Source: Uranotaenia lowii
Lineage: Eukaryota; Arthropoda; Insecta; Diptera; Culicidae
Assembly (NCBI RefSeq): GCF_029784155.1
Contig: NC_073692.1
Location: 240,331,756-240,395,755 of the forward strand
Direction: 5' to 3'
Length of the DNA: 64,000 nucleotides
Shown: positions 45,118 to 56,874 of the stretch, piece after piece
How the letters are laid out: every line of letters begins with the position of its first letter
Position numbering within the stretch: position 1 is the stretch's first letter
Program-made: the position numbers and the translations under genes
Notes under the pieces: generated by a model
Database searches by the model: none
The model's input: only the letters and a program-made list of their open reading frames with translations
Told to the model about the DNA's origin: nothing

Positions 45118-46201
45118 GAGCAAGTCCAATGGTGTTGGGAAAAAGTGGTAGGAATTTTGACGTCTGTAGCACAGATGGGAATTTTTCTATCGTGAAATAT
45201 AGACCAAAAAGCTTGGCCGTCCACCGGTGTGATAGAATACGAAGGTATAAAATTGAAAGCAACCAGCGATGCCAAGAGAATTTGCTTTTCAGTAATTTTA
45301 CTGACTTTTTGTATTTTAAATTCACCGTTTGAAAATTGAAATCAAATTCATTTTACTTGATCAATTTGAAAATTTTATTAGTTATATGTATGAATAAGTA
45401 TTGTTTAAGTTATAATGCATCCCAATATTAAAATGTATTCTGCAGAATTAGGAGTTTTGTATTGGAGTGCATTTGATTACACGAGTTGATAAAGTTTTTG
45501 AACTCTTTCTAAAACTTTCATTTTCAAAGTGACGCCTTACGTTTGATATGATTGACACTTGTCGAATCAACAGCGAGGGTTCCGTTTTCTTAAGATGATG
45601 GATCCATTAAAGACGGCGTTCCGAACTTGTTACCGGACATTCCGACGGAATATCTTTTTCAAATACAAAAGCGAAACAATTTCCTACTCCCGAAACCGCT
45701 CAAACAAAACATACAAACAGAATTTATTTATTCACACAGCTATCTGGCATCTCTGCGCCTCAAAATGTATTCGATTGGCAAGGGCATGAAAAAAATGGCT
45801 GTAAGTTTTAAAGAGTTGATTAACTTCATTGCAATTCGTATCAATTTAAGTGATAAAAGATTTTCAAAAAAAGAAAATATCACTTTATGTTTAAATCCTG
45901 AAATTGCTCAATTTCCTTTATTTTCCCCTCAACTGAGGTTTTGAGCATAAGACAGATGGCAGCACCTAAGCGTTTCATGCACGAATACTGTATTGCAACG
46001 CCGACTCTATCACTCGGTTCGGTGTTGCAAAACATGGTGTTTTTATATCACCCTCAGCCAAAAAGTGTTATACGATACAAATTTTGCAGCGCGAAACTGT
46101 TCGAATATCAGATTTTCCCAACACCGGTGTACGGCAAATGTGTTGTGATGTGTTGTAAACCTTCGAAATTTCCAACTCCATCTCAACCAGTGAACTTGCT
46201 C
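45118..46201. mobile_element. 1,084-bp DNA element with TAA target duplication
   Basis: The ends are GAGCAAGTCCAATGGTGTTG and the inverse of GAGCAAGTTCACTGGTTGAG. TAA flanks both sides (45115-45117 and 46202-46204). The outer ends match the 257-bp MITE at 20321-20577, so they are members of one family, probably PIF/Harbinger-like by duplication size. It sits inside a LINE whose C-terminal reading continues on both sides. Its interior holds an exon-like ORF. No complete transposase is recognisable. Confidence 0.85.
45595..45800 (+). other. Exon-like ORF inside the TAA element
   Basis: A 206-bp stretch is open in one frame. It is preceded by a good acceptor (CCGTTTTCTTAAG) and followed by a consensus donor (GCT then GTAAGT). 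The frame includes GVPNLLPDIPTEYLFQ and YSHSYLASLRLKMYSIGKG. It would be phase 2 at the left and end on a codon boundary at the right. I do not recognise it. It may be an exon of the family's own transposase or DNA-binding gene, a captured host exon, or coincidence. The frame stays open past the donor to 45944. Confidence 0.35.
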
Positions 46202-46330
46202 TAATAGTTCTTTTTTTATCAGAGGTTTTAGAAAATGGAATAATCTCGCCTACTTTGTCAAATCTATAAATTGAGTTTCAAAAAGGCTAAATTTGGTTTG
46301 TAGTTGGAGATTGTTTATAAATAATAGGTA

Positions 46331-49203
46331 CTTGAAATGTAGTTTTAAAGTTTTAAAATATCTGTTTTTTCGAAGACCCACAAACAAACACCTCTCCCGA
46401 TAAAATGATAGCATTCAGATGCAAATGGGTTGGTTTTATATGAAAGTTTGACTTTTTTCCTTTGTATAAGTATAGTTTTACAGTTATTTTTATTGATCAT
46501 TATGTGATTATCTTTGGATATTTAAAAAATCGGTTATTTTCTATGCGAAAGCCTGTATAGAACAAATGGCAAACCTTATCAAATGGTTAAGTTTGAATAA
46601 AAAATAACATAGTGGGAGGACCTAGGGAATCCCATGAAGGTAAAATCGCATTTGTTTTTTATAGGCTAAAAAATATTGAGAAATGTTTATAATTTTTGCC
46701 CTTAAATGTATGCAGCAACATTGTCAATCTTTTGAGTATATTTGTTTTTGAATGAAAACATTGAAAAATTCAATTGAATCCAAACAAAAAATTACTTTTA
46801 TTCATGTTTCAAGCTTTCTGTGCTAATTGGCATCAAAACAATAATTTTGAAGATGCTGAGATACGTTAAAACCATAGTGATCAAAGTTACCCCGAAACAT
46901 GAATTCTGGTTTTGTTACAAACATTTAGTTATAGCTACTAATGTCGTTTGAATATTCTGCTATCAATGATCATGCTCCTTACACCAGTAAGTATTTAAAA
47001 AAAATTTAATGTTACAAAAAAGCAACTCCTTCCAAAATATTCGAAAACCTCCTTTCAATTTTACCAGTTCGAGTAAAACCGAGTTACATTTTACTTCCTA
47101 AGCGTATTGCGTAAGTAAAAACTTCTGTAACACATTATTTCGCACAACGTGCATTGTTTGGAAAACATTTTTTGTCTCTCTCTCTCAAACTTAAAAAGAA
47201 AATTGAGATGTCAACTTTCAAAGTTGAATTTTTCATGCAACAACCAACGTAAAACGTAAACGTATCGCAATTCATTTACGTAAAAAGGGGAAATTCCGGT
47301 GAAAGCAGTAGAATTGTCTCCATTTGTCGAAACCATTTGTTCTGCTTTTCTGGGGAATAAAGAATGGAAAGTAGCACTTTTATGTAGTACAATTTTTCTC
47401 AACTTTTTTTTTCTTCTCCCGCGCTCAACTATTGAAAAGTTTCTTTTTTTTTCTTCATAAGAATGGAGGAAGGAAAAAACCTCGGAATATGATTTGACTT
47501 TGATATCAACTACACAGCTGCAGCAGAGTTGAATGGGGAAAAAGCTGGTAGAAGAAGAAAGACTGTAAGAATCTTGCACAGCGAATAAATAACATCTACG
47601 TAAAATGTTCCCGACCGCATTCAAGCCCGGTGAAAAATGTGTGTGTACGTGTGTGTGATGTTGTATGTGCACCAAACCGGCAGTCGGTTTCAAAACTGAG
47701 TTTGAAATATTTATTAAAAGCTTGTAGGACTCATACACTCACGAACGGGTCTCAGTCATGGGGAAATAATCATTTGTATGAAGCGCTCCCCGATTTTCAA
47801 GAAAGCTTATGTCATCGTTCCACCAAGCGGAAATATGCGTATCTCAATGCAACAGGAGAACTTTCCTTCCTTCCTTCAGCCGGCAGTGCTAAGAAGCTTT
47901 CCTATGGTGCGGTGGGTAGCAAAATTAATTTAGTTCCTGTTCCGCAAGCCAAGCCATACCCGAAGTGAGTAACAACAGCAGCAACAATATGACCATCTAA
48001 AGAAAATGCACGAGGCGCAGCGTTGCAATCCTCGAACAAACAAGAAACATCTCATATTTTCCGGAAACATATTTATTTCTCTGTCTCACCCCTCTCAGAA
48101 GCACCGCAAAAACCAAACCGGCGAAACCGGGATTTCAACAGAGAATATCCAGCTTATCTGACGAATTTTTCTTTCTTCCACTACTGCTGCACACTGATTA
48201 TGACTTTCCTTCGTCCTACTGGAGCTTGCCGTAATGGAAGAATTTATTTACGTTCAGCAACTCAAGCTGCAATTTTAAGCTGCAGGATTTTAGCAACGTT
48301 TTTAGGTGTTCAACTATCCGAATCGTATTTCGATGTATCTGTTGGAAACTTACAATAGGAGCTTAAAACTTTGGATACATATTTTTCTCTTAAGCTTGAT
48401 ATTTGTAGCTTATTAATTTCAATGTGTCACCAAATCGATTACGCATGGGTTCTCTGATATTTTTCCAAAAAGCTTTTATTAGTGGTTTAATTCTACACAA
48501 AAATGATTGTCAATAAAACCATCTGATTCGCAGTCCATAAATGAATAAAACCATTTCAGGGAACCGGCCAAAGACTGCAAAACGGTTCACTATCTTCATT
48601 ATTGGATCATAACCGTTCTCAAAGCACCATCCACAAGCCAATTCGTGAACCGGCCTGTTTTTGTTTCTTCTATCTATTTATTGGAAAGCTTGTGAAAAGA
48701 ACCATAATCAGACTGCCGAACGCGTCTTCCTAGGACATGGTTTGAATAGAGCGAAAAACATCAATTTCCTTTCAGCTTTTTTCGTGCGACAACCTAACCG
48801 TTGAATGTTGGGTTGGAATGAAAATTTCACCGAGTTTTCCTAAGTAGGAACAACTGGGGTAAAAATCCCGGTTGCACAAAATCGCGGCAATATGACACAC
48901 ACAACACATCCTGTACTGTCGTGTCGTTCCGACCTACACCTACTTTGGGAAAGCAAATTGTTGCTGCCGGTATCATCGGTCGGCTTCCTGGCTGCACATT
49001 GAACCAATATGGGAAGTCAAAATTTATGGCAGGAAATTTGGGGGCTATAAATTCTAGCGATGGTAAGCGTTCATTGAAGTTCTCACACTTAAGCAATTAT
49101 AAGATATCGTTTCAAAGAAACCGTTGTTCACGGTAAAACGTAACTTCCTAAGTAAAATACCTGAATAAATTAACATCGTTTTATGAAGTTACACAAACCT
49201 ACA
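46331..49203. other. No recognised gene
   Basis: 46690-46720 has the CTTAAATGTATGCAGCA phrase of the dispersed repeat seen at 9190 and 28640, so a decayed third copy may begin there. 47200-48900 is less A+T-rich, with TC and TG dinucleotide tracts (about 47175 and 47637) and unremarkable open frames (47211-47738 minus, 48023-48358 plus). Confidence 0.4.
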
Positions 49204-49205
49204 TA

Positions 49206-50073
49206 CAGTTGCGTTCAAAAATGAATGAAATCGCGTGAAGCTGCGTACCCACTTTCAACTTTGACGAGCTGCCATTTCTCTCTCGGTTGATATTTTTTCA
49301 TGAAAATTTCACACAATCTAGTTCAACTATCCAACTAACACTCTACGTAATTTGAAGTCTTTACAATGACGGAAAAAAGATAAAGCTTTTTCCGTAAAAA
49401 AGGGAAATTTTTAATTGCTTCACTAAACTTGCTGTATCTTCGACAATTTTCATTGAAAAATCTAGAAATTTGGTCCAAAGATGTAAAAATATTTGATCTA
49501 ATACCAGGCCAAGTTTAGTCAAAATCGATGAACGTGATAAAAAATGGTGCCGGGTAGAAAATGAGGTTCATTATCGCCCAACATACGATTTCATTCTTTT
49601 TTGGACGTTTGGATGTTTGTATGGAAAACATCGTAGTCTATGTATTCTTGGTTTTTTTCTTTTACAAAATCAAAATTTATTACAAAGAAGGTTGTAAATT
49701 GATAAAAAAAAATCATTTGTGCTTTGTTCCGGTGAAGAAAATGTTTCAACAGGGTTCAAAACATCATTGGCCTGGTATTAGATCAAATATTTTTACATCT
49801 TTGGATCAAATTTCAAGATTTTGCAATGAAAATTGTCGAAGATACAGCAAGTTTAGTGAAGCAATTCAAAATTTCCCTTTTTTGCGGGAAAAGCTCTTTC
49901 TTTGATTCCCGTCATTGTAAAGACTTCAAATTTCGTAGAATGTTGGTTAAATAGTTGAACTAGATTGTGTGAAATTTTCATTAAAAAATATCAACCGATA
50001 GAGAAATCAGCTTGTCAAATTTTCAAGTGGGTGCGCAGCTTCACGCGATTTCACTCTTTTTTGAACGCAACTG
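49206..50073. mobile_element. 868-bp palindromic Tc1/mariner-type MITE
   Basis: The two arms, 49206-49512 and about 49771-50073, are inverted copies of about 305 bp with good similarity. The ends are CAGTTGCGTTCAAAAATGAA and TTTTTTGAACGCAACTG. TA flanks both sides (49204-49205 and 50074-50075). The central part is about 255 bp. An open frame covering the centre and right arm (49561-49905) has no recognisable domain. Confidence 0.92.
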
Positions 50074-50199
50074 TACATCGAACGATTATTGTTTGTTGTT
50101 TATTGATTATTGTTTATAAAAATGAAACCATCTGACAATAATGTCTTAATGATTTACTTAATTCTATGGTTAGCATATTTTGCACATTTAGAACTTTTT

Positions 50200-51330
50200 A
50201 AGCTAATTGTTTCTTAATTGATCAAGAAACCTGGATTCAATCAGGCGTTTGAAGGTTGAAGTTGAAACATTAAAATCAAAGAAGGAATAATATCGCGAAA
50301 AGGTTATTTTTGCCAAGTAGGGCACAACGTTACGCATAAGGCGGCAGGTTTGGAGGGTAATCCCACGGTATATAACGCAAGCATTTTCGTTGAATTGCTT
50401 GAAAACGAGCTGCCCACACTGCTTCAAATGGCCACCACACTAGATTTGCGGATTCAAAATTGAACGGACTAGGCAGCAGAACAGGGATCTTAGGCAGACA
50501 GAACCTGTGAATTCTTTGCTCAGACGTATGATAAATCCTAGCATTCGGTTTGCTTTTTCAAATGTAGCACAATAGTGACGACTGAATGTCATATGCCTAC
50601 CCAAAACAACGCCTAGATCTTTCATTCCATTGACTCGCTGTAGCAGTTCGCCCAGGATATTTAAGTCATACAAAAATTGCCTCCAAATGCAACACTTGGA
50701 GACACTCAAGGCCAGTAAGTTGACAGCACACTATTCAGTAAAGTACACTGTATCAAGGAAACGTTGTAATATTTGACAATCTGCTAAACCGTTTATAGTT
50801 AGAAAAATTTTCAAGCCGCCTGCGTACAAAAGCGCTCAACATCCAGCAAGTAGCAAGTTTATATCATTGCAGAACAGCGTAAACAGTAGAGGGCTCAAAT
50901 CACTACCCTGCGGTACCTCTGAAGTTGGAATAATATCTGGAGATTCAAAAATTCCAATTCCAAAATTCCAAATCGTTTCCAGGTGGTAGGAAGTTGTTGT
51001 TGTCTTAGGGACTGATTAAAAATATGAGTAATAGGATTAAGTAGTGCAGTGTGACACTTTTTCAATATACATGCGAGTATTCCATCCTGTCCAGCTGATG
51101 TCGAATATTTCTAATTTTTAATTGCCTCTAAAACCATTCCCTTGCTCACAACAATCACCTCAATATTCAACACATCGATGGGAAACTGTGTGACGGCTAA
51201 GTTAATTTGGTCTGCAGTTGGCGATTGAGTTGAAAATACACTGGAGAAATGCTTTGCGAAAAGTCCAGATTCTTTATTCGAAAAAAATATTAGATTCAAA
51301 ATGACCGTTAACATTAAATGTGCTTATAGT
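50200..51330 (-). pseudogene. LINE reverse-transcriptase relic, minus strand
   Basis: Reading from 51330 leftwards: KESGLFAKHFSSVFSTQSP, then SAGQDGILACILKKC (the usual PDG changed to QDG), then NQSLRQQQLPTTW. The fingers-to-palm section with the first catalytic Asp is deleted. The reading resumes at SEVPQGSDLSPLLFTLF. The active-site box reads YAGG (50815-50826) instead of YADD. The thumb follows (MKDLGVVLGRHMTFSRH, KANRMLGFI), then a C-terminal part (VFKQFNENACVIYRGI) in another frame. Several stops and shifts are present. Confidence 0.85.
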
Positions 51331-51471
51331 TTCTGGAACAGTCTTTATTACTTGAAAAGTAGTCATGCACTCGATGGAAGTTGAAAGGTATTTGCAACTG
51401 GAGATAAAAAAATAAATAAAATGTTTGTGACAGAAATTAAATCCAGACAACGGGGTAGATTTGTTTGAGAA

Positions 51472-52600
51472 AGACCGAATGGGCTATCGGCCGAACAGGA
51501 CACTAGGCCGAATGGGTTATTCGGCCGACGGTTATTCAGCCGAATGCTGTTAGGCCGAAAGGACGCAAGGCCGAAAGGATGTTCGGCCGAATGGTCACTA
51601 GGCCGAAAGGTCATTAGACCGAATGGTCATTTGGCCGAATGGTCATAAGGCCGAATGGTCATAAGGCCGAATGGTCATTAGGCTGAATAGTCACTAGGCC
51701 GAAAGGTAGTTTGGCCGAATGTTCATAAGGCCGAATGGATGCTAGGCCGAAAAGTCGTTAGGCCGAAAGGTCGTTAGGTTGAAAGGTCTTTAGGCCGAAT
51801 GGTCGTCATGAACGGTTGCTAGGTCAATAAGAAATCTTGTACACTTGTCTGTATGCTAGGCCGAATGGTCATGAGGCCGAATGGTCGTTAGGCCGAATGG
51901 CTGTTAGGCCGAATGGACGATTGGCAGAATTTTTATAAGGCCAAATGGTCATTGGGCCGAATGGTCACAAGGCCGAATGGTTATTAGACTGAATGGTCGT
52001 AAAGCCGAATGGACGATAGGCCGAATAGTTGCGAAACCGAATGATCGAATCCGGCCTTGCATCCATTCGGCCTGATGACCATTCGGTCTGATGACTATTC
52101 GGTCTAACGACCATTCGGCCGAACTACTGATAGGCCTAACATGTAAGAAAGCGATAAAATGCCTTAAAGGCCTAGCATAAATTCGGTCCAATGACCATTC
52201 AGCCTAAAAACCATTCGGCCTAGTGGCTATTCGGCCTAACGACCTTCTAGTATCCATTCGGCTTTACGACCATTCGGCCAATCGTCCATACTGCCGTACG
52301 ACCATTCGGCCTAACGACCTTTCGGCCTAGCATCCTTTCGGCCTTACGAACATTCGGCCTTACGACCTTTCAGCCTTACGACAATTCAGCCTAATGACCA
52401 TTCGGCCTATCGTCCATTCGGCCTGACGGCCTAGTGACCATTCGGCCAAATAATATTCTGCCAAATAACCTTCGGCCTAATGCCCGTGCTCCATTCAGTC
52501 TATTGTCCTCTTCGGCCGAACATCCTTCGGCCTTTTAACCCATTCGGCCTGGCGACCTTCGGCCAAACATCTTTCGGCCTATCGGCCTTCGGCCGAATGT
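51472..52600. repeat. Fold-back array of converging GGCCGAATGG minisatellites
   Basis: From 51472 to about 52045 the unit is close to AGGCCGAATGGTCATT, period 15-17 bp. From about 52050 to 52600 the unit is its inverse (AATGACCATTCGGCCT). About 30 copies lie on each side, diverged by point changes and indels. The structure resembles Foldback transposons, whose long inverted ends consist of short tandem repeats. It has no loop region of note and no recognised gene. It could also be a minisatellite that inverted. Confidence 0.9.
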
Positions 52601-52867
52601 CCGGTCCCCTCCTTAATTCACCCTAATTCCACCCAATGGAAAAGTATTGGACAATACTTAGCCAAACAAAAATTTAAAAAGCAACAGAGATGGAGAAATA
52701 GTGGAACAAAACGACTGCAATAAATTTTCTAAAAATAATGTTATTTTAAAATTAATGCTCGTTGAAAAGTTTACGAATGAAAATAAACAGTTGACGAATT
52801 CATTTCGACTTACAGTTTCCACAAATGAATTCTGTAAATTTTTCGCTAACAGTTGTAGAGATTAAAG
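52601..52867. other. Short A+T-rich gap
   Basis: Nothing recognisable lies between the fold-back array and the transposon end. Confidence 0.5.
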
Positions 52868-53075
52868 AGTGTATTCGAAAAAAGTGCAAAACTTTGTATT
52901 GTGATTTTTTTTTTGAATACATTATGGAAATTGATGTAGTTTTCATTGAAGCTACCTAGTAATGTTATGTTTAAGTGATTTTTGAGATAGCGTCCAATGA
53001 AGAAGTTCATCGCCTTTTATAGATAATAGAAAAACTTTTATCGCCATCTATAGATAATGGTATACTATGAACCAT
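52868..53075 (+). repeat. Solo end of the DD37E-type transposon family
   Basis: It starts AGAGTGTATTCGAAAAAAGT and continues with ATTGATGTAGTTTTCATTG and GAGATAGCGTCCAATG. About 50 bases further on it has GCCATCTATAGATAATGGTA followed by TACTATGAACC. This matches the inverse of 12985-13211, including subterminal sequence, so it is a truncated copy. Confidence 0.7.
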
Positions 53076-56000
53076 GCTTTTTCCAAATCATGACTTTTTT
53101 TATTACTTTTTTTTAATTTCTGAAGCTTAACTCCCAAAACGACTAAAAACTTATAATTTGATCGTAGTTATGATAATTTTAGCAGATTGTCCTCTTTCGA
53201 CACAAAAATAACATATTTGACTTTCAATCACTCCACATCTCTATTCGAATAATGCCACCATTCCAAATCCAACCAAAACATAGTATCAATTTTGTAGGAT
53301 CTATGGAAGTGTTATTCACGGAAACAAATAAGCTTATTTTGTATAAATAGCTATTCATTGTGTCAATAGTTATGTTACACTGACTGATTTGAAGATTTCA
53401 CAGATCGTCAGCCACCTCAAGTACTAGACATCAAATATTCAAATTTTTCTCTCTATTCATCTCAGGAAATTCAGGCGAGACTTGTCATGTCAATGAATAG
53501 TTTCTGGCTGGAAACCTGCCGGGCACCTGCTAAAGATTTTGTTATGCAGTCTTTCAATATCTCTATCTAGCGGTAAATATATTTTGCGCATGACTTAACC
53601 ACCGTATTTTGTTTATTTCTACGGCGGTCAGCTTTTTTTTCTTGCAGAAACGAGGAGTCAGGTATATTTATTAGTCAGACAAAAATTTTTACATACCCCA
53701 ATCGAAATTTTTGATTTACGCTCGATATAACCTCTAATATTCTCATATTCATATTCCAGCATGAGGAAACGAGATTTGAAAGGTGAATTTTTGATTTGAA
53801 TTTTGATGCATTTTAGCCTAGACTGGTAACCGAATTATAAAAACATTTGTTCAAAAAATTGGTGTCTGTCTCAAAAATATTTTTACACCAACAATGTTGG
53901 TATGGGATAATAAAAACAATATTAATTTTGGAGGTGAAATCATTAAGCCAATCCGTCATAATACTGGGGAAAGTTTTTTACGGCATCGAAAAATGTAAAA
54001 ATTTGTACATCTATTGCTCGATTTTAAAAAAAAATCTTTTAAAAATCAAATTCATAAAAAAAAGTCCAAGATGGGAAAAATATTGAAATCAGTTTTTCAT
54101 CACATGAGAACAGACTATTTAACTTAAACTTATACAGTGAAATCCAATTCTTCAAATTGCAGTCCGGCCTCCTTAATCTGTTTTAAAAACTCAACAAACT
54201 TTGTCGTTCCATTTGACCAATTACAGAGGCTTTTTAGTTTTTTACATACTTTAATAACACTAAAATTAATGATTTACAAAGCTCTTTTGAGACAGACATT
54301 TCAATATAATTTTTAAGCAAAATTTACATGTTTCGAAACAAAAAAAAGAAATGAAGAAGCTTGAGTGTTAATTCGATGCACTTGCACCATTTGTATGTGT
54401 TTAAACCTATTTGGCTTTTCAAAAACACAATATTTGGAAGATGGAATTCAAGACTAAGTTTTGGAAAATAAAGCCCGAACTGCAAAAATATAGAACCAAC
54501 AGTGTGCCATTTGATGTTCGAATGCTATTTTTATGGAGTGTTTGATTTGTTCGATTTAATCCCGATCTTGAAAGTTTAAAAATCCTGAGCTCCTGTCATA
54601 GCTCAGTTCGAAGCCAAGAGCTGCATCTATCGGGGCAATTTTGAATTACTGAGTCACAAGTTTTGAAATAAAAAATTATTATTCTACGCCAAAACCAAAA
54701 TAACTTTTGGATTAGTTGTTCAAAATTTGAATGATATTCATGATATAATGATATAATATTCAGAGATGGAATGCCCAATTTTTTTATAGCTTTGAATTTT
54801 TTACAAAATCATCTCTTGAATCTACGCTCAAATAATTTAAAATCAGTTCTTAAATAATAAGTAGAATGGATCAATTTTTTTATAATCTTTGTGGTAATCT
54901 TGATGAAGATGGTTTATTAGAAATTTTAAGGTTCAATGCACATATTAATTTTATATGATTTTTGAAATAAAAGAACTATTTTACTTAAATTGAGTAACAT
55001 TTTTGTTAACTTGCTCTTTTTTATTTTATAGGAGGCAAATTTACCAGCATTTCCGCTATGCACCCAGTATGGGCGAACAAAGCAGTACCTAGTTTTCAAT
55101 TTGCAGTCAAGAACGTGTCATATTTTCTCCGGTACAAATACAATGAATACACACATGCTCATAAACACACGGAGGTACACGCCCATCTACGTGCCTAATA
55201 TGCATGGGTTTCAGGTTTTGCATCAGTTCCGGCTCCGGGTTGTGGCTTCTTCCGGTCCACGATTCCAGCAACAGCAGTAGCATCAGCTCAGTAGGTACAG
55301 ATTGTGAACAACAAGGCAAAAATGAAGGTGCCAAACAAACCCTGAGGCCGTTTGGTAGGCCAAAGAGTTGACTACAAAGATGAGACGGAAGAGGGAATGT
55401 TACAGCAACAGGATACGACAAAGGAAAAAAACCCTGGATGGCATAATGAAATTACCAATAATAATAGAAAAAAAAGAAACGCAAGAAAAGGCGAAAAACA
55501 TCCTGGTACACATTTTGTGCTGGCAAAGACAAGCTCGAGGGGTTTTCCCGGCTAATCAAGTTATGGGAAAATTGTTTTCCCCTTTCGTGCGTAGAATATG
55601 TGAATGAGAAGCGGAAAAATGTGCGATATTTATTTGTCACCCATCATACAATAGCGATCAGAAATCGTTCAGTTTCATGGAGTGAACAATTTCTTAAAAC
55701 TATTTTCCTGAAGAGGTTTATTGGTAGTTTATCAATTCCGGAAGTTGTCTCAAGAAGAATTAACAGTAAAATTAAAATCAAATGTACCACATATCAGAGT
55801 AAAAGTTTGTTTCTTTTTGTCAAGTCATAAACAAACGCTAAGTTTCATGAAAATTAAAAAATGGTGACAGCAAAGTTTTTTGTTGTTCGTTGGAATTATA
55901 CCTAATAGTTCCAGTCCGTTCCTTGAGTAAATTCCAAAAGCTCAGGCCCAGCCCATAATTATTCTTGTCGTGATTTGTTCATGTTTCGTATTGATCCTAG

Positions 56001-56770
56001 CAGAAGGTTGGAAAAACAAAAAAAAAATACAGCCATCTCCAGAAGCGAAATGTTGCGAAACTTAATTTTTACAGCTTCTGGAAACTCATTAGGGCAGCAA
56101 TTATAGCATCATTAAAATCTCTACCAACTCTTTCGACGACCGAGGCGAGCTGAGCACGTCGTGACAGTAAACTTTCCAGAAAACCACTAGCTAGGATAAG
56201 TCCCACCTAGTAGTTTTGACCACATCCAGTGGAGCTTAAAAGGCATGTGCCTCCCCACATTCGTGGCGCAATGTAAGTACCTACTGACTGGATTTGTTCC
56301 TGTTTTTATCCCTCGACTTCTCTCAGAATAGTTGTGCACCTCCAGAAGAATGGCGAGAACGTGTGACAATGTCTAGTGGGTAGTTTTTCCCTCCTTGTTA
56401 AGATTCAACTTTCCACCATTGTTGTAATTTCTTCAAGCCCGAGAATAGCTTTCCCAGTCTTATCGGAACGTAGTCGTCGTTACTGTCGTTATGTCGTCGT
56501 TGGCGTTGTAGGTAGGACCTATTGCGGATTTTTCTTCGGCGCGTTGTTGCTTCCTAGCGATTTCGTCCTTCAGTAGTGGTTGGATGGAATGCAGTCTGAT
56601 GGAATTCTGTTATGACTCAATTTACCTTATTTTATCACTTAATTTTACATTTTCAGATTTTTTTTCTACCTTTCATCACAGCCTCCGGGTAACCTTGGCT
56701 CGATGAACGTGCGGAGATGAGGAGCCTTTGATCCGAGTGAGAGGGTGGGTGCTGCTCTAGTTTTTTCGCT
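53076..56770. other. No recognised gene
   Basis: 53080-55000 is A+T-rich with nothing I can name. 55000-56770 is less A+T-rich, with overlapping short frames (55107-55421 minus, 55352-55607 plus) that lack domains. Confidence 0.4.
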
Positions 56771-56791
56771 CGAAATTTGTTGCAAGACCAA

Positions 56792-56874
<83 letters not shown>

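Larger units (their letters stand above)
43867..46330 (+). pseudogene. LINE (CR1/Jockey-like) reverse-transcriptase relic, split
   Basis: The relic runs 43867-45114 and 46205-46330. Motifs in order across frames are SDAIGFDNIS (FDNI in place of GPDGI), VKVIPIAKKPNN and NFRPISIFPS, QSGFRSLHSTE, VLIDFAKAFVRVS (catalytic Asp kept, FD changed to FV), and SVPQGSILGPLLFSLF. The expected YADD block is absent: the reading jumps from CKIQMF to EINVDLQNIHEWS, so an internal deletion removed it. Thumb and C-terminal parts follow (LKLFKAYVYPLFLYCS, NRLRIALNACV). The ORF is then cut by an inserted DNA element and resumes as SFFIRGFRKWNNL. At least three frameshifts are visible. Confidence 0.85.

Noticed and set aside
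47211..48358. Open frames of 175 and 111 codons
   Set aside because: No homology I recognise, no splice or start context, and dinucleotide tracts lie nearby.
51363..52191. Minus-strand frames in the fold-back array
   Set aside because: The peptide (HSAEHPFGL-type) merely translates the minisatellite.
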